Positions 26,076-33,516 of a stretch of 64,000 nt of DNA are shown piece by piece; positions within the stretch are counted from its first letter, which is position 1; each line of letters begins with the position of its first letter. The notes beneath the pieces are model-generated. The model did not search any database. It had not been told where the DNA came from and was given only the letters and a program-made list of their open reading frames with translations. The translations under genes and the position numbers were made by a program. This DNA is from Streptomyces sp. NBC_00440 (GTDB lineage Bacteria; Actinomycetota; Actinomycetes; Streptomycetales; Streptomycetaceae): assembly GCF_036014215.1 (NCBI RefSeq), contig NZ_CP107921.1, positions 7,995,501 through 8,059,500 on the forward strand, in the 5' to 3' direction.

Positions 26076-27017
26076 ATGGCTGTAACCGAAGCTGACCACG
26101 ACAGCAGGGCCGTCGCGACCGTCACGACCGGGAGTGCCGGGAAGGCGCTGACTCTCGATCGGGCCGCCAGGGAACTGGGCCTGAGGCGAGCTGAGTTCGA
26201 GCTGGCTGTCCGGCTCGGCCACATCAGGGTCACGGCGGACGCGGGTGGTGCGCGGCGCCGGGTCATCCCGGAGGAGGCTGACCGGCTGAGGGCGACAGAA
26301 GGGTTTCCGGACACTCTGCGGGAGCGGGTGAGGACGGTCGGGACGGCCGCGGCGGCCGAGCTCATCGGTGTCAGCCCGGCCCGGTTCACCAGGCTGGCGC
26401 GCGCCGGCTGCTTCACGCCCGTCTCGTTCCGTCTGAACCGCTACCGGGCCGTCGTCTGGATGTATCTCGCCGTGGAGGTCGAGGAGTTCGCGGTGAACCA
26501 GCCCGCGCTGCTCACGGGCCGGACCCCGGAAGAACTGCGCGGCAGGCTGGAGGCGGGGGAGGACTGGCGCGCGCGGAACTGGCGAGGCCGCCGGCAGTCG
26601 CTGTTGCTGCGGCGGGCGGACGGCGCCTGGGCCCGGGCGGCCGTGCTGGCCGGTGCGCTCGATCCGGTCCAGCTGGCGGAAGTGGTCGATGATCCGTACG
26701 AGCGCGCGTACTTGAACAGGCTCCGGCCGGAACCGGTGGCTGTGCGCCCGGACTCCCCGGCGGCACGGGAGGTGGTGGACCGTCTGCTGTCGCCGGACGA
26801 TCCCGACGAGATCCTCTGGTGCAGGACGAGCCTGATTCTGGCTCTTGAGGAGGCGCGCGCGAGCCTGGACGCCCCGCGACCGGGTGAGGGTGTCTGCCCG
26901 GCCCCTCCGGCGTCCCGACCGCAAGTCGTCGGCCGGGCAAGGGTGTTGCTGGCGAAGTGGCGTCGCAGGGAGCCGGGTGGGGCCTCTGGAGGGAGCGGCG
27001 GCCACACAGTGCGCTGA
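26076..27017 (+). CDS. DUF6397-type protein with N-terminal helix-turn-helix-like region
   Basis: A 313-residue protein. ALTLDRAARELGLRRAEFEL with GHIRVTADAGGARRRVIPEEADRLRA resembles an excisionase-like winged helix with a short wing, followed by VGTAAAAELIGVSPARFTRL, a second helix pair of the same type. LNRYRAVVWMYLAVEVEEFA, LLTGRTPEELRGRLE and ARNWRGRRQ match my memory of the DUF6397 family restricted to Streptomyces. DNA binding is inferred from the N-terminal half only. Start: ATG at 26076 with GGGGGAGGG upstream. Its last codons overlap the first copy of a 14-bp tandem repeat. Confidence 0.7.
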   Translation: MAVTEADHDSRAVATVTTGSAGKALTLDRAARELGLRRAEFELAVRLGHIRVTADAGGARRRVIPEEADRLRATEGFPDTLRERVRTVGTAAAAELIGVSPARFTRLARAGCFTPVSFRLNRYRAVVWMYLAVEVEEFAVNQPALLTGRTPEELRGRLEAGEDWRARNWRGRRQSLLLRRADGAWARAAVLAGALDPVQLAEVVDDPYERAYLNRLRPEPVAVRPDSPAAREVVDRLLSPDDPDEILWCRTSLILALEEARASLDAPRPGEGVCPAPPASRPQVVGRARVLLAKWRRREPGGASGGSGGHTVR

Positions 27018-27088
27018 CACTTGTGCACTGAGACCTGTGCACTGAGGCATGTGAACTGAGGTCCGTGCACCGACGTCATGCACCGGCG
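27009..27088. repeat. Degenerate 14-bp tandem array upstream of the Clp-N gene
   Basis: Copies of a core like GTGCACTGAG begin at 27009, 27023, 27037, 27051, 27065 and about 27079, exactly 14 bp apart. Copies at 27023 and 27037 are identical over the 10-base core; 27051 has one change; the outer copies diverge. The array begins within the end of the DUF6397 gene and stops 9 bases before the first palindrome of the next promoter. Confidence 0.7.
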
Positions 27089-27096
27089 CCATGAAG

Positions 27097-27144
27097 TGAC
27101 AACCCATGGTTGACAGTCGCTCTGCTGTCAACCTAAGGTTGTCA
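27097..27144 (+). promoter_or_regulatory. Promoter covered by two palindromic operators, predicted leaderless start
   Basis: Two palindromes lie 29 bp centre to centre: TGACAACC-CAT-GGTTGACA (27097-27115) and TGTCAACC-TAA-GGTTGTCA (27126-27144). The first contains a perfect -35 TTGACA (27110-27115). The second contains a -10-like TAAGGT (27134-27139) after an 18-bp spacer. The ATG at 27146 is 7 bases past the -10, at the expected +1, and no ribosome binding site fits between, so the mRNA is probably leaderless. A protein bound at both sites would cover the whole promoter; autorepression by the downstream gene product is the simplest reading. Confidence 0.7.
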
Positions 27145-27145
27145 C

Positions 27146-27919
27146 ATGGTGAATCCAGTCCCTGCGGCTCATCCGGTCCGGCTCGACGACCTGATCGAAG
27201 CCATCAAAAAAGTCCACTCCGACACCTTGGAACAACTGACCGACGCGGTCATCGCCGCCGACCACCTGGGCGAAGTGGCCGACCATCTGATCGGCCACTT
27301 CGTGGACCAGGCGCGGCGATCGGGCGCGTCCTGGACCGACATCGGCAAGAGCATGGGGGTGACCCGGCAGGCCGCACAGAAGCGCTTCGTGCCCAAGGGG
27401 GCCGGCGAAGCCCTGACCCTCGACCCCAGTCAGGGATTCGACCGCTTCACGCCGCGCGCGAAGAGCGTCGTGACAGCGTCGCAGGACGAGGCCCGCGCCG
27501 CGGGCAACGCCGAGATCGGCGTCGGGCATCTGACCCTCGGGCTCCTGGCCGAGCCCGACGCGCTCGCCGCGCAGTCGCTCATCTCGCAGGGCGCCCAACT
27601 GGACGCCGTGCGCGAGGCGGTCACCGCCACACTGCCGCCCGAGGCGGAGACGGTGCCCGAGCTGATCCCGTACGACGCCGCGGCGCGCAAGGTGCTGGAA
27701 CTGACCTTCCGGGAGGCCCTGCGGATCGGCCACAACTACATCGGAACGGAGCACATCCTGCTCGCGCTGCTGGAGTTCGAGGACGGCGCGGGAGCACTGT
27801 CCGGCCTCGGCATCAGCAAGGCGGCCACCGAGTCCTATGTCGCGCAGGTGCTGGCGGCCAACACGGCCGGTGTCGCGCAGGTGCTGGCGGACAACACGGT
27901 CGGCCGGGAAGGGAAGTGA
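27146..27919 (+). CDS. Clp N-terminal-domain protein with helix-turn-helix (probable autoregulator)
   Basis: A 257-residue protein. Residues 62-81 (SWTDIGKSMGVTRQAAQKRF) form a helix-turn-helix. Residues about 98-165 (FTPRAKSVVTASQDEARAAG, EIGVGHLTLGLL) and 174-240 (DAAARKVLELTFREALRIGH, YIGTEHILLALL) are the two repeats of a Clp-N (ClpA/B/C N-terminal) domain. There is no AAA ATPase or protease part, so it is not a chaperone itself; Clp-N domains bind substrates or adaptors. Coupling a DNA-binding domain to a Clp-N domain suggests a transcription factor that senses unfolded protein or Clp status. The C-terminus carries an 11-residue duplication (27839-27904). Confidence 0.8.
   Translation: MVNPVPAAHPVRLDDLIEAIKKVHSDTLEQLTDAVIAADHLGEVADHLIGHFVDQARRSGASWTDIGKSMGVTRQAAQKRFVPKGAGEALTLDPSQGFDRFTPRAKSVVTASQDEARAAGNAEIGVGHLTLGLLAEPDALAAQSLISQGAQLDAVREAVTATLPPEAETVPELIPYDAAARKVLELTFREALRIGHNYIGTEHILLALLEFEDGAGALSGLGISKAATESYVAQVLAANTAGVAQVLADNTVGREGK
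27839..27904. repeat. 33-bp in-frame tandem duplication at the end of the Clp-N gene
   Basis: Units 27839-27871 and 27872-27904 differ at a few bases and encode VAQVLAANTAG followed by VAQVLADNTVG. It extends the last Clp-N helix and lies just before the stop codon. It is either a recent duplication or a tail with a repeating heptad-like pattern. Confidence 0.8.
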
Positions 27920-28129
27920 TCCGGACCGGGGTCGGACCCCGGCGGCTGCTGTCCACCCTGACCGGCTGAGGCAGCGGCGCGCGGCGGGCGCCACCGGGCG
28001 GTATGGGAGGAGGCGTCCGCCGTGCGTTCGCCACCGGGCGTACTCCGCTGCGCGGGGCGGGCATGGTGAAGTCCGGCTCTCCGAGGGGGCCGTGGCCTCG
28101 GCCGCCACCGAAGCCACCGGCTGCGGTAC

Positions 28130-28168
28130 TGATCACACCTCCTACCGGATACGGTTCTGGTGTGATCA
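28130..28168. promoter_or_regulatory. 10-bp perfect inverted repeat before the caspase-like gene
   Basis: TGATCACACC (28130-28139) and GGTGTGATCA (28159-28168) are perfect complements around a 19-base centre, ending 11 bases before the ATG at 28180. In DNA this could be a dimeric operator over the promoter; in RNA it would be a hairpin close to the ribosome binding site. No other gene is seen in 27920-28179. Confidence 0.5.
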
Positions 28169-28179
28169 ATGGGGACGAT

Positions 28180-29445
28180 ATGACACCGGGGACCGCGCTG
28201 CTGCTCGCGGCCGCACCGGAGGGCAAGGGCCGTCTGACCGACGCGACCTCCGTGCTGGCGACGCTCGCGGCGGTGCCCCCGAGCGCACTCACCGGCACCG
28301 CGCTCGCGACCGTTGTCGAACTCGCGGACCCCATGGATCCGCAGACGGTCCTGACACGGCTGCGTGCCGTCGCGGCTGCTCCCGGGCCGCTTCATCTGTA
28401 TATCGCGGGCCAGTTGCAACTCGACCGCAAGCAGCGGCTGGTGCACCTCGCCCTCGCCCGCACCACGGCTGCCACCGTGCGCTACAGCGGCCTGCCGTGG
28501 CACTGGCTCGCGACCGAACTCGCCGTGCGGCCGCCCGGCACGACGACCGTGGTCGTCGACCTGGTGGCCGACTCCGAAACCTGGGAGCAGCTGGCGCACG
28601 GAGGCTTCGGCCTCGGTCCCGGTGTACGGCTGTACGGGCGGGTCGCACCGCCTCCCGGGCGCCGCACCACGCTCGGGCCCAGCTATCTGAAAGCCATGGC
28701 CGAGATCTGGCGCACCGGAGCAAGGCCGCCGCTGGACCAGCTCCACGAACTGGCCGCGGCCCAGGGTGGATCCGATGGAGCCCTGTTGTTCGGCGCGGGA
28801 CCGGGCCTTCCGGCGGCCGCGGTGCCCGGCCTTGTAACGGAGCACGAACGGGCCCACGTCCCGCAGCAGGCGGCCGGCCGGGACAACGCCCTGGCCGCCC
28901 CGGATCGGTCCAGCCGCACCGCCGCCCCCGGCGGTGCGGCACCGGCCCCCGCTCCCGCAGTGTCCGCAGCTGTGGTCCGGGCCGCCGGGCCGGACCCCGC
29001 CTCCGATCCGCACCCCGCGATCCTCTCGGCGGCGCGCGCCGGACGGCACACCGAAGCCGCCGCCGCGGCCGCTGCCTGGGAGAGCGAGGCGATGCGCGCC
29101 CACGGGCCGGGTTCGGCGCAGGCCCTGCACTGGCTCGAAGTGCGGGCCGACCTCGCCCATCTCGCCGGGGACGCGGGGCGCAGCTGCGAGTTGTGGCTGA
29201 TGGCCGCGGGCGCCCGTCTGCAGAGCGGCCAGGCCGTCGACGACGCCGAGGTCGAGGCCGCGGTGGACCGGGCGCACCACGAGTGGGAGCAGATACCGGA
29301 CTCCGCACGCGTCCGTACTCTCGCCCCGGATCTGGTCGAGCTTCGCCGCCGGGTCCCCGGACGCCAGCGTGGGGCGCTCCAGTTGCTGCAACAGCGCCTG
29401 GAGCAGCTGCAGATCCGCACCCCTGGCGCGGCGCATCAGGCATAG
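28180..29445 (+). CDS. Caspase-fold protein lacking the catalytic dyad, with C-terminal TPR-like region
   Basis: A 421-residue protein. Residues 1-195 follow the order of actinobacterial caspase-like (C14) domains: TALLLAAAPEGKGRLTDA at the first strand, a spacer ending in DPMDPQTVLTRLRAVA, then LHLYIAGQLQ (71-80) where active relatives have YYAGHG, then LVHLALARTT...RYSGLPWHWL, then TTTVVVDLVADSE (121-133) where active relatives have LDCCFSG, and a last helix pair TTLGPSYLKAMAEIWRTG. Both catalytic residues (His in GHG, Cys in DCC) are therefore replaced. A Pro/Ala linker (about 230-280) leads to a TPR-like region (AARAGRHTEAAAAAAAWESE, ADLAHLAGDAGRSCELW). GGGGA precedes the ATG by 5 bases. 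Homology is by eye. Confidence 0.6.
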   Translation: MTPGTALLLAAAPEGKGRLTDATSVLATLAAVPPSALTGTALATVVELADPMDPQTVLTRLRAVAAAPGPLHLYIAGQLQLDRKQRLVHLALARTTAATVRYSGLPWHWLATELAVRPPGTTTVVVDLVADSETWEQLAHGGFGLGPGVRLYGRVAPPPGRRTTLGPSYLKAMAEIWRTGARPPLDQLHELAAAQGGSDGALLFGAGPGLPAAAVPGLVTEHERAHVPQQAAGRDNALAAPDRSSRTAAPGGAAPAPAPAVSAAVVRAAGPDPASDPHPAILSAARAGRHTEAAAAAAAWESEAMRAHGPGSAQALHWLEVRADLAHLAGDAGRSCELWLMAAGARLQSGQAVDDAEVEAAVDRAHHEWEQIPDSARVRTLAPDLVELRRRVPGRQRGALQLLQQRLEQLQIRTPGAAHQA

Positions 29446-29566
29446 AACGGCGGGAACCACCCAGCCCCGGGAGCGCCGACTTACCCGCTGACCTCACAAC
29501 TCCGCCGGCCCCACAGGCGCTCGGCGGGCCCCACACCCCCGTACGCCTCCAGGCCCCGTAGGCACG

Positions 29567-29609
29567 CAGCCCCGCAGGCCCGTCCTGGTGACCGGGGCCT
29601 GCGGGGCTG
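29567..29609. terminator. 15-bp stem-loop terminator after the caspase-like gene
   Basis: CAGCCCCGCAGGCCC (29567-29581) pairs perfectly with 29595-29609, with a 13-base loop. It lies 120 bases after the stop of the caspase-like gene. The rest of the 656-base gap to asnB has only short, unconvincing frames, apart from the asnB promoter region. Confidence 0.65.
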
Positions 29610-29955
29610 GGCCAAGGCTGGGCGAGGGGGCCGAGTGAGGGGGCCGGGCGAGGGCGTCCCGCTCCGCCGTGGCGGGCGCTGCACCTCTCCCGCGAACAAG
29701 CCCGGCGCAACGGGCAGTACGGACTTCCTTCGAAGGGGGTCGACCGGACGGTCGGCGCCCGGATCAGTGCTGAAACGAGCCGGCGCCCGGGATTGATGAA
29801 GTCTTTGCCTGTGGCTTGATCTTGTCGTTCCGTTGGTCGGAACCAGAGCCGCGAGGCGGGCATGGCAGGGATTCTGCCCGCCGGGCACACAGCCACCGCG
29901 AACCCCGAACGGCCGAAATGCCTGGGTAGGGTGCGGCGCTTGCGTTAACCATGCG

Positions 29956-29998
29956 TTGACTGCATGCAGTCGTGTGACCCACGCTCGTCATATAGGTG
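29956..29998 (+). promoter_or_regulatory. asnB promoter region with a 14-bp palindrome
   Basis: GACTGCATGCAGTC (29958-29971) is a perfect palindrome overlapping a TTGACT -35-like element (29956-29961). A second possible -10, TATAGG, occurs at about 29991. The region is clearly richer in A/T than the flanks. The palindrome is a candidate operator for the asparagine synthetase gene that starts 130 bases downstream. Confidence 0.4.
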
Positions 29999-30101
29999 CT
30001 GATTACAACTGATCCGGTCCGGCAGCCCAGTTCGCCCGTATTTCCGCTGATCAACGCGGGGGTTCGAGGCTCCGGCCGTGGTCGGAAGCAGGAGGAATCA
30101 C

Positions 30102-31943
30102 ATGTGTGGGATCACCGGCTGGGTCTCTTTCGACCGTGATCTGCGGTCCGAGTCCGAGACGTTGGATGCAATGACCGAGACGATGGCCTGCCGTGGCCCG
30201 GACGACCGTGGCACCTGGATCAGCGGTCCCGCGGGTCTCGGGCACCGCCGGCTGGCCATCATCGACCTGCCCGGCGGGCGTCAGCCGATGACCGTCGAGA
30301 CCGACCGGGGCGAGGTGGGCATCGTCTACTCGGGCGAGGCGTACAACTTCACCGAGCTCCGCCGTGAACTGACCGGCCGCGGGCACCGATTCGTCACCGA
30401 TTCCGACACGGAGGTCGTGCTGCACGGCTATCTGGAGTGGGGCGAAGGGGTGGCCGAGCGGCTCAACGGCATGTACGCCTTTGCCGTCTGGGACAGCCGT
30501 CACCAGAAGCTTGTGATGATCCGTGACCGGATGGGCATCAAGCCCTTCTACTACTACCCGACGCCGGACGGCGTGCTCTTCGGCTCCGAGCCCAAGGCGA
30601 TACTCGCGAACCCGCTGGCCCGCGCCAAAGTCGGCCTCAGTGGCATGCGCGAGCTCTTCGCCATGGTCAAGACTCCCGGTCACGGGTTCTGGGAGGGTAT
30701 GCACGAGGTCGAGCCCGGCACGGTCGTCACTGTCGACCACGGCGGACTGCGCCGGCACGTCTATTGGTCCCTGGAGACCCGGCCGCACACCGACGACCAG
30801 GAGACCTCGATCGCCCATGTGCGTACGCTCCTCGACGACATCGTCCGCAGGCAGCTCGTCTCCGACGTGCCCCGCTGCACGCTTCTCTCCGGAGGCCTCG
30901 ACTCCTCCGCGATGACCGCGATAGCCGCTCGCCAGCTCGCCGAGACCGGCGAGACGGTCCGCAGCTTCGCCGTCGACTTCGTCGGGCAGGCCGAGAACTT
31001 CGTCGCCGACGAACTGCGCGGCACGCCGGACACCCCGTTCGTCCACGATGTCGCCCAGGCCTCCGGCACGGACCACCGTGACATCGTGCTCGACTCGAAC
31101 GCGCTGGCCGACCCCGACGTACGCGCCCGGATGATCACCGCACGCGACATGCCCATGGGCTTCGGGGACATGGACGCATCGCTGTACCTGCTCTTCAAGG
31201 CCATCCGGGAGCAGTCAACGGTCGCGCTCTCGGGGGAGTCGGCCGACGAAGTCTTCGGCGGATACCTCCAGTTCTTCGACGAGGAGGCCAGGAACGCCGA
31301 GATGTTCCCCTGGCTGGTGCGCTTCTCGGAGCACTTCGGGGACGACTCCGACGTCATGCGATCGGACCTGACCGCCAAGCTGGACCTGCCCGGTTACATC
31401 CGGGACAGCTACGCCGGGGCCGTCGCCGGCATCGAACGGCTCGCCGGCGAGAGCGACTTCGAGTATCGGATGCGCAAGATCTGTTACCTGCACCTCACCC
31501 GGTTCGTGCGGGTGCTGCTCGACCGGAAGGACCGGGCGAGCATGGCGGTCGGCCTGGAGGTCCGGGTGCCGTTCTGCGACCACCGGCTGGTCGAGTACGT
31601 GTACAACACGCCCTGGTCCCTGAAGTCCTTCGACGGCAGGGAGAAGAGTCTGCTGCGGGAGGCGACGGCGGACGTGCTGCCGAAGTCCGTCTATGACCGG
31701 GTGAAGAGCCCGTACCCCTCCACCCAGGACCCCAAGTACGCCATCGCCCTCCAGGGGCACGCCAAGGACCTGCTGGCCAAGCCGTCCCACCCGATCTTCG
31801 ACCTGGTCGACGCGGACAGGGTGCGCCGGGCGGCCCACCGGGACGTTCCGCAGATCACCCAGGCGTCCCGGCGTGGCCTGGAGCGCACGCTCGACCTGGC
31901 ACTCTGGCTGGACCTCTACAAGCCGGAGCTGACGCTCTCCTGA
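30102..31943 (+). CDS. asnB: Asparagine synthase (glutamine-hydrolysing)
   Basis: A 613-residue two-domain enzyme. Cys2 of the mature start MCGITGWVSF is the N-terminal nucleophile that frees ammonia from glutamine (class II amidotransferase, residues 1-220). The C-terminal synthetase domain carries the PP-loop LLSGGLDSSAM, which activates aspartate with ATP; RASMAVGLEVRVPFCDH and KSPYPSTQDPKYA are further conserved blocks. Product: asparagine from aspartate. The ATG at 30102 with AGGAGGA 6 bases upstream must be the true start because Cys must follow Met; the ATG at 30078 is excluded. Monocistronic, ending in a repeat and a strong terminator. Confidence 0.93.
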   Translation: MCGITGWVSFDRDLRSESETLDAMTETMACRGPDDRGTWISGPAGLGHRRLAIIDLPGGRQPMTVETDRGEVGIVYSGEAYNFTELRRELTGRGHRFVTDSDTEVVLHGYLEWGEGVAERLNGMYAFAVWDSRHQKLVMIRDRMGIKPFYYYPTPDGVLFGSEPKAILANPLARAKVGLSGMRELFAMVKTPGHGFWEGMHEVEPGTVVTVDHGGLRRHVYWSLETRPHTDDQETSIAHVRTLLDDIVRRQLVSDVPRCTLLSGGLDSSAMTAIAARQLAETGETVRSFAVDFVGQAENFVADELRGTPDTPFVHDVAQASGTDHRDIVLDSNALADPDVRARMITARDMPMGFGDMDASLYLLFKAIREQSTVALSGESADEVFGGYLQFFDEEARNAEMFPWLVRFSEHFGDDSDVMRSDLTAKLDLPGYIRDSYAGAVAGIERLAGESDFEYRMRKICYLHLTRFVRVLLDRKDRASMAVGLEVRVPFCDHRLVEYVYNTPWSLKSFDGREKSLLREATADVLPKSVYDRVKSPYPSTQDPKYAIALQGHAKDLLAKPSHPIFDLVDADRVRRAAHRDVPQITQASRRGLERTLDLALWLDLYKPELTLS

Positions 31944-32011
31944 GCCGTTCCTGAGCCGTTCCTGAGCCGTTCCGGACGTGCTCCGGAGACGTTCGTTCCT
32001 GAGCCGTTCCG
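31940..32011. repeat. 11-bp tandem repeat overlapping the asnB stop codon
   Basis: Three perfect consecutive copies of CTGAGCCGTTC (31940-31950, 31951-31961, 31962-31972), the first containing the asnB TGA. A fourth copy occurs near 31999-32009, just before the terminator stem. Probably slippage in a non-coding tail. Confidence 0.85.
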
Positions 32012-32053
32012 GGCGGGTGGCCGCAGCTGCGCAAGCTGTGCGGCCACCCGCCC
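32011..32053 (+). terminator. asnB terminator, 15-bp GC-rich stem
   Basis: GGGCGGGTGGCCGCA (32011-32025) and its exact complement at 32039-32053 enclose a 13-base loop that can itself pair further (GC-TG ends). It lies 68 bases after the asnB stop codon. Confidence 0.8.
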
Positions 32054-32289
32054 GTTCGTGTGCCACGACCGCCACTGCCGGCCCACTTCGCGCGAGGGCC
32101 TCCGGGTGGGGTGGTAAAGCGCCAGGTCAGGCCGGTGCCACCGCTGCGCGTTGCGAATTCACCCGGATGGGGTGACCCTGGTGGAAGTCATAGTGTGTCC
32201 ATCCGATTACTTTCGGTGTCCTCGGGGCTGTCATGTCAGACGAGGTGAGGCCGGCACTCCGCCGCCCACCCTGATGAGGAGACGCAGTC

Positions 32290-32829
32290 GTGATCACTGA
32301 AGCATCCCGCGAGTACGTACTGGACCTGGAAGCAACACCCGACAGGGTGCCGCAGGTCCGGCGTATCGTCGCAGCGCATCTTCGCCACTGGCAGCTCGAT
32401 GCGCTGATCCAGCCGGTCAGTCTGGGCGTGTGTGAACTGCTCACCAACGTCCATCTGCACGCGGGCGACGACAAACGCTGCACCCTGGAACTGCGCTGGA
32501 CCGGCCGCAGTCTGACCGCGGCCGTGCTGGACACCAGCCCGAGACTGCCGCAGCTGCGCTGTGCCAGCCCGCTGGTCACCCACGGCCGTGGCCTGCCGAT
32601 GGTGTCCACCCTCAGCGACAGCTGGGGTACACATGCCACCGAGGACGGCAAGGTGGTCTGGTTCACGATCCGCGCCCAGGCCGCCACCGGCAGCCCGCTT
32701 GAGCCCCGCAATCCCCTTCCCGCCGTCTCGACGGCGGCCCGCAGCCTCGTCGTCGCGGAGCCGTCCGGGCTCCCGCAGGGGCGTACCGAGGATGTCCGGT
32801 TCGCGGAACTCGTGGACGCCGGCTCCTGA
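32290..32829 (+). CDS. Anti-sigma-factor-type ATP-binding protein (HATPase_c)
   Basis: A 179-residue protein related to SpoIIAB/RsbW kinases. The N box is LGVCELLTNVHLHAGDD and the G box HGRGLPMV, together forming a GHKL ATP pocket. The C-terminal 50 residues (after WFTIRAQAA) are a low-complexity tail. Streptomyces has dozens of such small kinases, which bind sigma factors or phosphorylate anti-anti-sigma proteins; no STAS or sigma gene is adjacent, so the partner is unknown. The start is a GTG at 32290 with GAGGAG 8 bases upstream. Confidence 0.82.
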   Translation: MITEASREYVLDLEATPDRVPQVRRIVAAHLRHWQLDALIQPVSLGVCELLTNVHLHAGDDKRCTLELRWTGRSLTAAVLDTSPRLPQLRCASPLVTHGRGLPMVSTLSDSWGTHATEDGKVVWFTIRAQAATGSPLEPRNPLPAVSTAARSLVVAEPSGLPQGRTEDVRFAELVDAGS

Positions 32830-32949
32830 CACCACCACGGTCCTGCGGCGCCCGGCGCCGCAGGACGGCACCGGTTCCACCGTGCCCTGCGCCGGCAGTT
32901 CGGCCGCGCAGGGCACGCGTGGTGCCCGAATGGGCCGCACTGCGAGCGG

Positions 32950-33384
32950 TCAGTCCCGGAGCAGCCCGGCCACCGCACGGCCGAAGAGCAGCTGTCCCGA
33001 CCGTGCGGTGAGTTCGTCGAACACCCCCGGCAGCCTCGCGATCCGCAACTCCTCGCGCCACACGACACGACAGCCGCACCCCTCGGGGCGCACTTCGATC
33101 GAGGCCCCGCCCAGCACCACCCTGCCCTGCTTCTCCAGATCGCAGAAGCCTGGCTGCCCGGGGCGCGGCGGCTCCCAGCGAACGACCTCCATCGGGTCGT
33201 CGAACCCCGCGGGGCCGGCCCCCGTGCGTGCCACGAACCTGGTCCCCACCCTGTTCGGGCCCGGGGTCACCACGGTGATCCTGGTCAGCGGCACATGGGC
33301 GGCGTGCAGCTCCCACCGGGTGAGGCGCCGCCAGGCTTCCTCCGGGGGCAGCGCGCTGCAACGTTCGATGCGGAACTCACCCAT
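32950..33384 (-). CDS. SRPBCC (START-like) family protein
   Basis: About 144 residues beginning MGEFRIERCSALPPEEAW, the usual opening of SRPBCC polyketide-cyclase-like proteins, with LTRITVVTPGPNRVGTRF, FDDPMEVVRWEPP, GRVVLGGASIEVRPEG and a final helix LTARSGQLLFGRAVAG. Members form a helix-grip pocket for hydrophobic ligands; many are of unknown role. An alternative start is the ATG 12 bases upstream at 33396; neither has a clear ribosome binding site. It is convergent with the ATP-binding protein gene. Confidence 0.72.
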   Translation of the reverse strand: MGEFRIERCSALPPEEAWRRLTRWELHAAHVPLTRITVVTPGPNRVGTRFVARTGAGPAGFDDPMEVVRWEPPRPGQPGFCDLEKQGRVVLGGASIEVRPEGCGCRVVWREELRIARLPGVFDELTARSGQLLFGRAVAGLLRD

Positions 33385-33516
33385 GGGGGCGGACATCCGG
33401 ATGGCTGACCATGTGCGGCGGGGCTCCCTGGTTGTCGGGCACAGCGCGGTGGACCGCCGTCGCTGCGGCAGAACCCGCCTCAGCGTAGGCGGCCACCCGG
33501 CTCCGCTCCCGGACAC

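Noticed and set aside
32127..33068. A 313-codon minus-strand frame under the ATP-binding protein gene
   Set aside because: The plus-strand HATPase protein has intact N and G boxes; this frame is Ser/Arg/Cys-rich and crosses into the SRPBCC gene.
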